Below are positions 18,987-26,914 of a DNA stretch of 51,333 nt, piece by piece (position 1 is the first letter of the stretch; every line of letters starts with the position of its first letter). Source of the stretch: Candidatus Zipacnadia bacterium (GTDB taxonomy: Bacteria > Armatimonadota > Zipacnadia > Zipacnadales > Zipacnadaceae); assembly GCA_029820565.1 (NCBI GenBank), contig JALGUR010000007.1, positions 1 through 51,333 on the forward strand, in the 5' to 3' direction. Below the pieces are notes generated by a model. The model was not told the origin of the DNA, ran no database searches, and worked only from the letters and a program-made list of their open reading frames with translations. Both the position numbers and the translations under genes were made by a program.

Positions 18987-20375
18987 ATGCATCTGGAGCC
19001 TTCTCAACATATTCACTTCATCGGCGTCGGCGGGGTGTCAATGAGCGCCCTGGCTGAGGCGTTGAATAAACAGGGATTTGCGGTAACCGGCTCAGACACG
19101 AAGGACTCTGAGCGGGTGCGGCAGTTACGGCTCGCCGGCATCCAGGTATATGACGGCCAGGCTGCCGGCAATATTGATGACGCCGACCTTGTTGTCTATA
19201 CGACCGCCATCCGCGAGGATAATCCCGAACTCGCTGCCGCCCGGGCCAGCGGCCGGCGGGTTATACATCGCTCCGAACTGCTGACTATGCTGCTCGCCGA
19301 CAAGCAACGCATTGCTGTCACCGGGACCCACGGTAAGAGCACCACCACCGCGATGATTGGCAGCATCTTCCTGGAGTTAGGGTACGACCCTACGGTATTT
19401 CTGGGCGGCTACTGCCCGAATCTGGTTGGCAACTACCGCCTGGGTCAGGGCGACTGGGCTATCTTTGAGGCGTGCGAAAGTGACGGTTCTTTCCTGAAAT
19501 ATAGAAATTGCTCGCAGGTGCTAACCAGTATTGAACCGGACCATCTGGACGAGCACAATGACTTTGCCAGCCTCTGCCAGGCCTTTGCTAACTTCGTAGG
19601 TACAGCCGACCCGGACGGTTTCGTCGTCTACTGCGCTGACGACCCGCAGGCCGTGGAGACGATACAGCATACTCCGGCGCCTGTAATCTCCTATGGCATG
19701 ACCTCCGAGGCTCAGATTACGGCCCAACAGGTGGCGCCCCGGGGCGATGCCGTGAGTTTTGTGCCGATAATAGATGGTCAAGCGCTGGGGTCAGTTGCCC
19801 TGCCGTTGGTAGGTCAGCACAATGTCCTCAACGCCCTGGCGGCATTGGCTGTCGCTGAGCAGGCGGGACTGGATGTGGTCCAGGCGGCGGCCGCTCTGGA
19901 ACATTTTGCCGGCGTCGGTCGTCGGTTCGAGCAGATTGGCCGAGTGAACGGTTACCGGATAATTGATGATTATGCCCACCATCCTACCGAGATACGCGCC
20001 ACGCTCCAGGCGGCCAAAGACCACTTTGGCCGCCGCATAGTTGCTGTTTTTCAGCCTCACTTGTACAGTCGCACCCGCTACTTGATGGACGAATTTGCCC
20101 AGTCTTTCCAGAATGCTGATGTAGTAGTAATCACCGATATATACGCCGCCCGCGAGCCGCCCACCGACGAAGTCAGCGCTGAGCAATTGTATGAGCGGGT
20201 CCGCAGTTATGAGCCAGATAAGTTGGTGCGATATATCCCTACCGCTGATGACATAGTGGATTTCCTGCTGGAGACGGCTCGCCCGCGGGACATAGTTATG
20301 ACCATCGGAGCAGGAGATATCCGTCAGGTAGCCGAACGACTCGTAGATACGGCGCAGCAATCGCAGGATAAGTAG
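18987..20375 (+). CDS. murC: UDP-N-acetylmuramate--L-alanine ligase
   Basis: MurC adds the first amino acid, L-alanine, to UDP-MurNAc at the expense of ATP in the cytoplasm. The 462-residue protein has the N-terminal Rossmann start HIHFIGVGGVSMSALAEAL, the ATP loop VTGTHGKSTTTAMIGS near residue 112, the central FEACESDGSFL near 158, and the C-terminal DDYAHHPTEI near 329. Length is normal. AAGGAAAG precedes the ATG. It opens a short division and cell-wall block with ftsQ and ftsA, but murB, ddl and ftsZ, the usual neighbours in this cluster, are absent. Confidence 0.96.
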   Translation: MHLEPSQHIHFIGVGGVSMSALAEALNKQGFAVTGSDTKDSERVRQLRLAGIQVYDGQAAGNIDDADLVVYTTAIREDNPELAAARASGRRVIHRSELLTMLLADKQRIAVTGTHGKSTTTAMIGSIFLELGYDPTVFLGGYCPNLVGNYRLGQGDWAIFEACESDGSFLKYRNCSQVLTSIEPDHLDEHNDFASLCQAFANFVGTADPDGFVVYCADDPQAVETIQHTPAPVISYGMTSEAQITAQQVAPRGDAVSFVPIIDGQALGSVALPLVGQHNVLNALAALAVAEQAGLDVVQAAAALEHFAGVGRRFEQIGRVNGYRIIDDYAHHPTEIRATLQAAKDHFGRRIVAVFQPHLYSRTRYLMDEFAQSFQNADVVVITDIYAAREPPTDEVSAEQLYERVRSYEPDKLVRYIPTADDIVDFLLETARPRDIVMTIGAGDIRQVAERLVDTAQQSQDK

Positions 20376-20401
20376 CAGCAATAGACATAACAGGGATCAA
20401 A

Positions 20402-21160
20402 GTGGCCCGATTGAGTCAACAGGATTCTCGTGGTGAGTCTGAAGTCGGCCTCTGGCGGCTACGCTATCGGCGAGCGGTCCAGGTTGCTGGGTTGGTGATA
20501 CTGTTCAGTTTTGTCTACGGTGTGGGCACTTCTGAGTATTTCTGGATTCGTGAAGTACAGGTGATCGCTCCGACTCCGCAACTCGCTCAGCAAGTCCTGG
20601 CCCAGGCAATGGTTCCCGCCGAGGCCAGTGCCCTGTTCTACCCGGTCCAGCGGCTGGCCCATACGATAGAGCAATGTCCTCAGATTAAGCAGGCTCAAGT
20701 GGAGCCTGATCTGCCGTCACGATTGGTAATACGAGTATGGCCGCGGGAACCAGTGGCGGCAATTAAGTGCGATACAGGTTTTTCGCTGGTAGATGAGAAA
20801 GGCGTATGCGTTATTTGTGCCTCGCGAGCGCCGGCAGACCTCATTCAGATTTATGGTTTGATACAAGGACCAATATCTGCGGGCCAAAGACTAAATCCCA
20901 ATAGTCTTAACCTGCTCACCCAATGTCTGGCCGGGCTGGAAAACGAGGAAGTCAGATCCGGACTAATCATAGATTTTTCGCAGCGTTATTCAATCAGGCT
21001 CTGTACCGCGGCTGGTGTGCAGGGAGAGGCGGGCAGTGCTGATAATCTGCAGCGTAAGGTTATGATGTTTGCGGCCATTCTCAAAGAACTGCAGCGTCGC
21101 GGGGCGCAGCCGGCGTATATTGATGTACGGATTATGGACCGGCCAGTGTGGAAACCGTGA
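20402..21160 (+). CDS. ftsQ: Cell division protein FtsQ
   Basis: FtsQ (DivIB) is a single-pass membrane protein that links early and late divisome components. The 252-residue product has a short cytoplasmic tail, one membrane helix near residues 28-46 (VAGLVILFSFVYGVGT), and then a POTRA-type domain (FWIREVQVIAP to LVIRVWPREPVAAI, about 48-120) followed by the FtsQ beta domain. It starts at a GTG 26 bases after murC. The identification rests on this architecture, the POTRA motifs and the murC-ftsQ-ftsA order; FtsQ sequences are poorly conserved. Confidence 0.88.
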   Translation: MARLSQQDSRGESEVGLWRLRYRRAVQVAGLVILFSFVYGVGTSEYFWIREVQVIAPTPQLAQQVLAQAMVPAEASALFYPVQRLAHTIEQCPQIKQAQVEPDLPSRLVIRVWPREPVAAIKCDTGFSLVDEKGVCVICASRAPADLIQIYGLIQGPISAGQRLNPNSLNLLTQCLAGLENEEVRSGLIIDFSQRYSIRLCTAAGVQGEAGSADNLQRKVMMFAAILKELQRRGAQPAYIDVRIMDRPVWKP

Positions 21161-21211
21161 ACTGACTGGGAACTGGGGACTGGGGACGCGGGACGCGGGA
21201 CGGCGAACTGG
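21161..21211 (+). repeat. ACTGGGA heptanucleotide array
   Basis: Directly after the ftsQ stop, seven-base units run in register: ACTGGGA, ACTGGGG, ACTGGGG, ACGCGGG, ACGCGGG, ACGGCGA. This is the clearest heptamer array in the window. Confidence 0.75.
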
Positions 21212-21249
21212 ACACAGCCGATCGTTGGCCATAGTCGTATAGCTGTTGT

Positions 21250-21303
21250 CTGAATGCTGAATGCCGAGTGCTGATGGCTGATTGCCGTAGGAGCGCAGTT
21301 AGC
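21250..21303 (+). repeat. CTGAATG heptanucleotide array joined to a GTAGGAGCG element
   Basis: Units CTGAATG, CTGAATG, CCGAGTG, CTGATGG and CTGATTG run from 21250 to 21284 and pass directly into CCGTAGGAGCG, then CAGTTAGCG one base from the ftsA ATG. The order matches the asd-argC spacer. Confidence 0.75.
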
Positions 21304-21304
21304 G

Positions 21305-22567
21305 ATGCCAATACCTGACTATGTAGCCGGCCTGGATGTGGGCACCACCAAAATATGCACTGTAATTGCCCAGCAGTCGGCTCGTGGGGCTTTAGATGTC
21401 CTTGGCGTGGGCCTGAGCCCCTCGGCGGGGCTTAAACGGGGCGTAATTGTTGACCAGCAGGAGGCCACCGAGGCCATAGCCGAGTCAGTGGCTCGGGCCG
21501 AGCGCATGGCTAACCGGTCGGTACATGGAGCCTACGTGGGTATTACAGGCGGACATATTGCCGCGCGTAATGAGACGGGGCGCGTCCGCGTTAACCCGTC
21601 GGGCGAAGTTACTGCTGCCGATGTGGAGAAAGCGGTCCAGAGCGCTTCTGACAGTGTACCTGTGGGCCGGGAGAGGGAAATTATCCATACTATAGTGCGC
21701 GATTTTGCCATTGACGGCCAGTCGGGCATCAAACGGCCTATCGGTATGAGCGGGCATCGCCTGGATGCTCACGTCCACATAGTTACTGCCACGGCTAGCG
21801 TCCGCCAGAATCTGCAGCGCTGCGTCGAGCAAATCGGCATAAAGGTGCAACGGTGTATACTGGAGCCAGTGGCCACCAGCCTGGCTGTAGTCACCGAAGC
21901 CGAGCGTGACTTAGGGGTCATATTGATTGACATTGGTGGAGGCACCACTGATATAGCGGTGTTTCGCGACGGAGCCATCTATCATAGCGCCGCCGTGCCA
22001 GTGGCCGGCAACCACCTAACCCGCGACTTGGCCCATTTGCTCCACATCAATCACGAGGAAGCCGAGAAGGTTAAATGCAAGTTTGGGGTAGCTATTCCCC
22101 AGTTGGCTTCGGCGGATCAAGTTATACAGGTAGCCCAAATGGGCACGGGCGAGGCGGCCCGCGTGCCTCGCCAACTCCTCGGCGAGGTGATTCAGCCTCG
22201 CCTGGAAGAAATATTCCTTATGGTCCGCGAAAGTATTGAGCAGGCTGGCGACTTGGATATGACTGCTGGTGGAGTGGTACTGACCGGTGGCGCCTCGCAA
22301 CTGTGGGGTACTGACCGGCTGGCCTCAGAGATTCTGCGCGACTTGCCTGTGCGATATGGCAGCCCCCTGAATCTGGGTAAATTGGCCGCTACTGTCACTA
22401 ATCCCATCTTTTCTACCGGGGTCGGGCTGGCGTTGCAGGCTGCGAGTGAGGAGGCCTGGGCCGGCGAATCAGCATCCCCCAGTCCCCTGCCCGGGTTGAA
22501 AGGGCTTCATCAGTGGTGGTCCCAGCGGGTGCGTCCGCGGCTGGCCATCTGGCGCTTCTGGGCTTAA
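21305..22567 (+). CDS. ftsA: Cell division protein FtsA
   Basis: FtsA is the actin-like ATPase that tethers FtsZ filaments to the membrane. The 420-residue protein has the phosphate-1 motif VAGLDVGTTKICTVIA at the start, an SHS2/1C region with GAYVGITGGHIAARN near 77, the phosphate-2 motif ILIDIGGGTTDIAVF near 205, and the adenosine motif VVLTGGASQLWG near 325. The last residues, HQWWSQRVRPRLAIWRFW, form the amphipathic membrane-targeting helix. FtsZ normally follows but does not here; the next gene is an anti-sigma-like membrane protein. No clear ribosome site is seen, since the start directly abuts a repeat element. Confidence 0.95.
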   Translation: MPIPDYVAGLDVGTTKICTVIAQQSARGALDVLGVGLSPSAGLKRGVIVDQQEATEAIAESVARAERMANRSVHGAYVGITGGHIAARNETGRVRVNPSGEVTAADVEKAVQSASDSVPVGREREIIHTIVRDFAIDGQSGIKRPIGMSGHRLDAHVHIVTATASVRQNLQRCVEQIGIKVQRCILEPVATSLAVVTEAERDLGVILIDIGGGTTDIAVFRDGAIYHSAAVPVAGNHLTRDLAHLLHINHEEAEKVKCKFGVAIPQLASADQVIQVAQMGTGEAARVPRQLLGEVIQPRLEEIFLMVRESIEQAGDLDMTAGGVVLTGGASQLWGTDRLASEILRDLPVRYGSPLNLGKLAATVTNPIFSTGVGLALQAASEEAWAGESASPSPLPGLKGLHQWWSQRVRPRLAIWRFWA

Positions 22568-22743
22568 TTCGCCTTTCTGGGCCACTTCTACTAATAAGTG
22601 TTCCCCTCACCTGTGGTTCTTCTCCGTAGCAGACACAGAAATAATCGCAACCTCGCGGAAACTTTTCCTTTCTGAACTTGTCCATATAGATAGACGCGAA
22701 TCTATATCAGCAGCCCAGGAGCAATAACTGGGAGTTTGGTATT

Positions 22744-23961
22744 GTGGCTATGAGCAGTTGCCCCTCAGAGGGGGAAATCCAGGAATACATTGATGGGGAA
22801 CTGGCTGGTGAGCAAACCAGCAGGTTGGCCAATCATATACGCTTGTGTCCGCACTGCCGCCGTCTGTACCAGAGGCTGATGGCTATATCCCAGAGCCTCG
22901 CCAATCAGCCTCCACCAGTAGCGTCCGAGCGGCTCAAAGATACAATCCTTCAAGCGACAAGCCGGACCAGGCCAGTGCGAGCCGTCTCCTGTAGAGCAGC
23001 TCAGCGACTTATCTCTGCCTATCTGGACGGCGAACTGTCGCCTAATCAGCAGCAGCAATGTGAGGCCCATATATTCACTTGCCCTGATTGCTACCGGATA
23101 TTCAAGCAGAGCCAGCAGGTTGTTGCCGCCCTGCACGCCGTCCCACCAGTAACGGTGCCGGCCGGTTTGGATAAGCGGGTGCACCACGCGGTGACCGAGT
23201 CTGTGGCGGCCAATGAACTTGAAATTATTGGCTATGTGGGTAAGCGTATATCGTGGCGGACGGTGGGAGTTGCCCTGGCCGGGGCTGCTGCCGCCGCGGT
23301 AATTGTATTGGGGCTGATTCTGGCGCCGCAGAACTTGCCCGGCCCTCACCAGCCCCCGGCTACCATAGTGGCTGAGCGCCCTGCGACGCCGCCGGCTGTG
23401 GAGTCTATTGCTGACACTGCCTCTAATATTACCGATAGCACTGAAACGGCCAAAGAGCCGCCCACGCCTCCCCAGAACGCCCGTGGCCCGCGTCTGGCCA
23501 ACGCCCGAGGGCCCAGGTCTCGTCCGTCTGGCTTAGGAGTAACATCAAAGCCTGCCCGACCCGCACCGGAAGTAACAGTTAGTGGTGAGGAGGAAGTGGC
23601 GGGCGAACCCCAGCCGGCTACCGAACCGGGAAGTGTGCCTGCTGGGCCGCCTGCGCCAGCTGCCCCGCCGCCCTCAACGGAACTGGCTCCCGCCGAGCGG
23701 ACTAAACCCGGACCCACAATCGTCATGGTCAAGCCAACTACTACGGCGCCAACCGGACCAGCCGGGCCAGGATTAGCGACGCTGCCCACCTCGCCTCAGG
23801 AGCCGATCTGGGCGCCGGTCCGAACTGGACACAAAGCAATCTATCACAGCGAGGCAGAAGAATTCAATTCCGACCGACTGGCTGCAGTTGCCGCTCACCT
23901 AAATCAACAAATCGCGCAATTGAAAAGCAGCGGGTCCACCGGGCGCATAGTCATCAAGTAG
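22744..23961 (+). CDS. Membrane protein with two anti-sigma-type zinc fingers
   Basis: The 405-residue product begins with two tandem zf-HC2 domains, each with the HxxxCxxC signature of zinc-binding anti-sigma factors: HIRLCPHC near residue 31 and HIFTCPDC near 110, both preceded by an EYIDGEL/AYLDGEL helix. One membrane helix follows (about 177-196, VALAGAAAAAVIVLGLILA) and then a long Pro/Ala/Thr-rich outer part to about 345. The C-terminus is more polar and helical. Normally one finger holds one ECF sigma factor, and the sigma gene is adjacent; here there are two fingers and no sigma gene in the window. It lies 176 bases after ftsA. A role in envelope stress or division signalling is inference. 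Confidence 0.82.
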   Translation: MAMSSCPSEGEIQEYIDGELAGEQTSRLANHIRLCPHCRRLYQRLMAISQSLANQPPPVASERLKDTILQATSRTRPVRAVSCRAAQRLISAYLDGELSPNQQQQCEAHIFTCPDCYRIFKQSQQVVAALHAVPPVTVPAGLDKRVHHAVTESVAANELEIIGYVGKRISWRTVGVALAGAAAAAVIVLGLILAPQNLPGPHQPPATIVAERPATPPAVESIADTASNITDSTETAKEPPTPPQNARGPRLANARGPRSRPSGLGVTSKPARPAPEVTVSGEEEVAGEPQPATEPGSVPAGPPAPAAPPPSTELAPAERTKPGPTIVMVKPTTTAPTGPAGPGLATLPTSPQEPIWAPVRTGHKAIYHSEAEEFNSDRLAAVAAHLNQQIAQLKSSGSTGRIVIK

Positions 23962-24118
23962 ATCAACCCGAAGAGATTCACAAGTAGTAATCCGCCAACG
24001 CAGAAACTACGGCAGGCGTGCGCAGGCCTAATCCCGGGCGGGCAAACCCAACCAGATAGTACCTGCTGGCTAATCAGGTGTAACGTCGCTACCCCCCTCG
24101 TAGAATCCTTACCTGTAG

Positions 24119-24147
24119 TTGACATATCCCGGCGAAGGTGGTATTCT
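24119..24147 (+). promoter_or_regulatory. Promoter of the ATP synthase operon
   Basis: TTGACA (24119-24124) and TATTCT (24142-24147) are separated by 17 bases. Initiation near 24154 places the ATG of atpZ at 24168 as the first start codon with a short leader, which argues against the longer frame from 24138. Confidence 0.7.
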
Positions 24148-24167
24148 TTTGCCTTGAGGGCATTCAG

Positions 24168-24392
24168 ATGAGACCCAAGCCCGATCGGACATGGGCAGAT
24201 ATAGTGCGATTGTCCAGTGTAGGGCTGGTGCTGGCAATCTGTGTGGGCCTGGGGGCGTGGGGAGGAGTATGGCTGGATGACCGATGGGATACCGGCCCGT
24301 GGATGACGGTGATCGGTGTGATTTTAGGGAGTGTGGCGGGGTTTATGGAATTGGCGCGGGAAGTGGGCAGGCATACCGGCAAAGATGAATGA
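24168..24392 (+). CDS. atpZ: ATP synthase accessory protein AtpZ-like
   Basis: This 74-residue protein has two membrane helices (about 14-30 and 42-58) joined by GVWLDDRWDTGPWMTVIG, typical of the AtpZ or AtpI-related small proteins that open many bacterial F-ATPase operons. AtpZ and AtpI have been linked to magnesium supply and to c-ring assembly. The ATG was chosen from the promoter position and a GAGGG seven bases upstream. Its end overlaps the next start by eight bases, so the two are translationally coupled. Small size limits the identification, but its place at the head of the operon supports it. Confidence 0.75.
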   Translation: MRPKPDRTWADIVRLSSVGLVLAICVGLGAWGGVWLDDRWDTGPWMTVIGVILGSVAGFMELAREVGRHTGKDE

Positions 24393-24795
24393 CAACCAGC
24401 AACGCGATTTCATTATACGAGTCTATTACACCACCGGCCTACTCGTAGCCGTGGTGAGTGTCGGGCTAAGTGTGGGCCGCCAGTGGAGTTTCCTAATGGG
24501 CTTTGTCGCCGGCGCTCTCTTGGCCATAGTCATGTTATACAGTGTAGTGCTGCTGAGTAGTGCAATGGTGGGCCGCACCGGGAACAAATCGGCCGGACAT
24601 TCTGTTGGCCGGGGCGTAGTAGCGTTACAGGTAGGCAAATATGCCCTGGCAATCGGCGGGTTGTACCTGCTGATTACTTATACCCAGATTAGCGGCGTAG
24701 GCATAGCGGTTGGCTATGGCACGCCTCTTGCAGTATTGGTGCTGACTGGGCTAACCACAGATACCAAGCGCAACCAGATTCGTAGGGATAGATAG
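24385..24795 (+). CDS. atpI: ATP synthase subunit I (AtpI-like)
   Basis: The 136-residue product has four predicted membrane helices (near 15-32, 37-57, 80-99 and 105-124) and the position, just before atpB, of the AtpI assembly factor that helps build the c ring. The sequence itself is poorly conserved in this family. It starts inside the end of atpZ. A DNA frame extends further upstream, but the ATG at 24385 is the coupled start. Confidence 0.68.
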   Translation: MNDNQQRDFIIRVYYTTGLLVAVVSVGLSVGRQWSFLMGFVAGALLAIVMLYSVVLLSSAMVGRTGNKSAGHSVGRGVVALQVGKYALAIGGLYLLITYTQISGVGIAVGYGTPLAVLVLTGLTTDTKRNQIRRDR

Positions 24796-24821
24796 AACAC
24801 TATAAAGTGTAATGAGCCTGT

Positions 24822-25577
24822 ATGCACGAAGAAGCAGGCAGTTGGCTAAACATAATTGTCCAGCATCTGCCCGCGTGGGCCGAGCCTTACGTTAATCTCG
24901 GCGTAATTACCAGTTGGGTAGTCCTGGGCTTGTTGGCGATGCTGGCCTGGCGCAGCACGCGCCGTCTCAGGCTCGTGCCCCAATCCGGCTGGCAAACCAT
25001 CGCCGAGTCGGTCTACGAGTTCCTCGCTGACTTGTGTGTAGGACTGATTGGCCCGGGCGGGGAGCGCTTTGCGCCGCTTATTGGTAGTCTGTTCATATAC
25101 ATCTTGATTATGAATGTCACTGGCCTGGTGCCCGGGTTCATATCGCCCACCGCCAGCCTGAATATGACCCTGGCTCTGGCAATTATCTCGTTGGTAGCGG
25201 TACAGTATTATGGCTTTCGGGAGTGCGGCTGGCGATACGTACTGCATTTCGTCGGGGAGCCCTGGTGGCTATTCCCGCTGATGATACCCATCCATGTGAT
25301 AGGGGAGATAGCCCGACTATTGTCCCTGTCTATCCGTTTGTTTGGCAATATCTTCGGCAAGGAAATGGTCATCGGTCAAATTCTCATTCTGCTGGGTAGT
25401 GTCTGGGCTATGACTCACCTGTCAGCCGCCCTGCGGGCGCCCATAATCGTGGCCGGCATTGCCGTCGGGCATCTACCGCTGCTGTTGTTAGGTCTGCTGG
25501 TCAGTTTGATTCAGGCATTAATCTTTGCTATGCTGGTCGGAGTATACATCCAGGGCGCGGTAGAAACCCAGCATTAG
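24822..25577 (+). CDS. atpB: ATP synthase subunit a
   Basis: Subunit a forms the ion half-channels beside the c ring in the membrane. The 251-residue protein has at least five hydrophobic helices and the essential arginine in SLSIRLFGNIFGKEM near residue 170, with the MNVTGLVPGF region near 95 also characteristic. A final helix pair ends in ALIFAMLVGVYIQGAVE. Length is normal. It is 26 bases after atpI and 72 bases before atpE. Confidence 0.95.
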   Translation: MHEEAGSWLNIIVQHLPAWAEPYVNLGVITSWVVLGLLAMLAWRSTRRLRLVPQSGWQTIAESVYEFLADLCVGLIGPGGERFAPLIGSLFIYILIMNVTGLVPGFISPTASLNMTLALAIISLVAVQYYGFRECGWRYVLHFVGEPWWLFPLMIPIHVIGEIARLLSLSIRLFGNIFGKEMVIGQILILLGSVWAMTHLSAALRAPIIVAGIAVGHLPLLLLGLLVSLIQALIFAMLVGVYIQGAVETQH

Positions 25578-25649
25578 AGCCTTTCTTGTATCGCAGGTGC
25601 GTGAAACTAACTGTATCATTGTTTATCAAATAGTAGGAGGATACAAACC

Positions 25650-25910
25650 ATGTCTTTTGCCGCCGTACTTGCCGCCGTCGTTGGATTGGCCGTGCCCATA
25701 GCGGCAGTCGCCGGAGCGTTGTCCCAGGCACGGGTTGGCGCCGCTGCTATGGAGGGCATTGCCCGTCAGCCCGAAGCGTCCGGGGACATTCAGCGGGGCC
25801 TAATTATCACCCTGGCGCTGATTGAATCGCTGGTCATTTACGCCCTGCTGACATTTCTTATGCTCCAGGGGCACATTGGTGCATTGATTGCCAAGGTTGG
25901 ACAAATGTAG
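25650..25910 (+). CDS. atpE: ATP synthase subunit c, with sodium-type ligand residues
   Basis: The 86-residue hairpin has two membrane helices joined by the conserved polar loop ARQPEASGDI (residues 38-47). The ion-binding carboxylate is Glu59 in helix two (LIESLVIY). Counting from the loop, Gln26, Glu59, Ser60 and Tyr64 fall exactly where Ilyobacter tartaricus has Gln32, Glu65, Ser66 and Tyr70; the Thr67 position is Leu61 here. Gln, Glu and Ser are the core of the sodium site in sodium-translocating F-ATPases, so this rotor may carry sodium. A ribosome site GTAGGAGG precedes the ATG. Confidence 0.95.
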   Translation: MSFAAVLAAVVGLAVPIAAVAGALSQARVGAAAMEGIARQPEASGDIQRGLIITLALIESLVIYALLTFLMLQGHIGALIAKVGQM

Positions 25911-25940
25911 CCAGTAGCGCACTTGGGAGGAGTGTCGGAT

Positions 25941-26477
25941 ATGCAGTTAATCGGCCGCCTATTCCATGATTTGGGTATTGAGCCCCGAGTAATACTGGTA
26001 AATATTATCGGCTTCCTGGTACTGCTGGGTCTGCTGCGCCGGTATTTTTTTGGGCCGATGCGCCAGTTCCTTACCGACCGCCGGCAGCGTATATCCGCCG
26101 AATGGGATAATGCCGAGGAGGCCCGCCAGCAGGCGGAAACCAAGTGGGCTGAGCTGGGGCAACGCAGCGAGGAAATCATGGCTGAGGCCCGCGAGGAAGC
26201 CCAACAGGCCAAAACCGAAATTCAGACGGAAGCCCAGCGTATAGTTAATAAGGCCCACCAGCAGGCCCGGGAGCGAGAGCGACGCGCCGCAGAGGCTATC
26301 TCGCGGCAGACCCAGGAGGCTATGGCCGAGGCCCGCGACGAATTGGCGGCGTTATCTGCTGAGGTCGCCGAGCAGCTTTTGCGCCGCAGCCTGGACGAAG
26401 AGAGCCAGCGGGCCCTGTTGGACGCGGCGATTGCCGACATCGAGCAAATGGCCCAGACCGAGAATCAGCAGGAGTAG
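25941..26477 (+). CDS. atpF: ATP synthase subunit b
   Basis: Subunit b is the peripheral stalk that keeps the catalytic head from rotating. The 178-residue protein has one N-terminal membrane helix (about 17-33, VILVNIIGFLVLLGLLR) and a long charged helix rich in Ala, Glu and Arg, with an RRYFFGPMRQFLTDR junction typical of the family. The ATG at 25941 with GGGAGGAG upstream is preferred over the frame start at 25923. It lies between atpE and atpH as expected. Confidence 0.92.
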   Translation: MQLIGRLFHDLGIEPRVILVNIIGFLVLLGLLRRYFFGPMRQFLTDRRQRISAEWDNAEEARQQAETKWAELGQRSEEIMAEAREEAQQAKTEIQTEAQRIVNKAHQQARERERRAAEAISRQTQEAMAEARDELAALSAEVAEQLLRRSLDEESQRALLDAAIADIEQMAQTENQQE

Positions 26478-26486
26478 ATTCATCAG

Positions 26487-26906
26487 ATGCCTACAGACCG
26501 GGAAGCACGCGAGTATATACAGACGCTTCTGGACATCGCTGAACAAGGTGGCGAAGTAGACGCGGTCGGCAGGGAGTTGGAGCAACTGCGGGAAGCCGTG
26601 CAGACCTCCGCTGCTGTGTACGAACAGATTGAACTGGAGCGGCGCGGCGCGAAACGAGCCGTAGTAGAGACGGTTGTGCCGCTGTCCGCCGAGCAAGAAA
26701 GCAGACTGGCGGCCGCCTTGGAACCACTCGCAGGGGCCCCCGTGGTCATACAACAGGAAGCCAACTCCGAGATAATCGGAGGATTGCGGATAACTATAGA
26801 CGATACGATAATAGATAACACGGTTCGGGGCCGGCTCCAGCAGATGCTGGAGTCTATTCATCAAGCCCCGGTTAGCATTGACTCCGCCGATACAGACCAG
26901 GAATAG
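26487..26906 (+). CDS. atpH: ATP synthase subunit delta, short form
   Basis: Delta joins the top of the catalytic head to subunit b. The C-terminal signature is clear: [27 protein letters not shown] near residues 90-117. The protein has only 139 residues, against about 175-185 in most bacteria. The shortage is in the N-terminal six-helix domain that binds alpha. The ATG follows atpF after nine bases, and no longer start is possible without running into atpF, so this is a genuinely compact subunit rather than a misplaced start. Confidence 0.88.
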   Translation: MPTDREAREYIQTLLDIAEQGGEVDAVGRELEQLREAVQTSAAVYEQIELERRGAKRAVVETVVPLSAEQESRLAAALEPLAGAPVVIQQEANSEIIGGLRITIDDTIIDNTVRGRLQQMLESIHQAPVSIDSADTDQE

Positions 26907-26914
26907 TTATTGAG

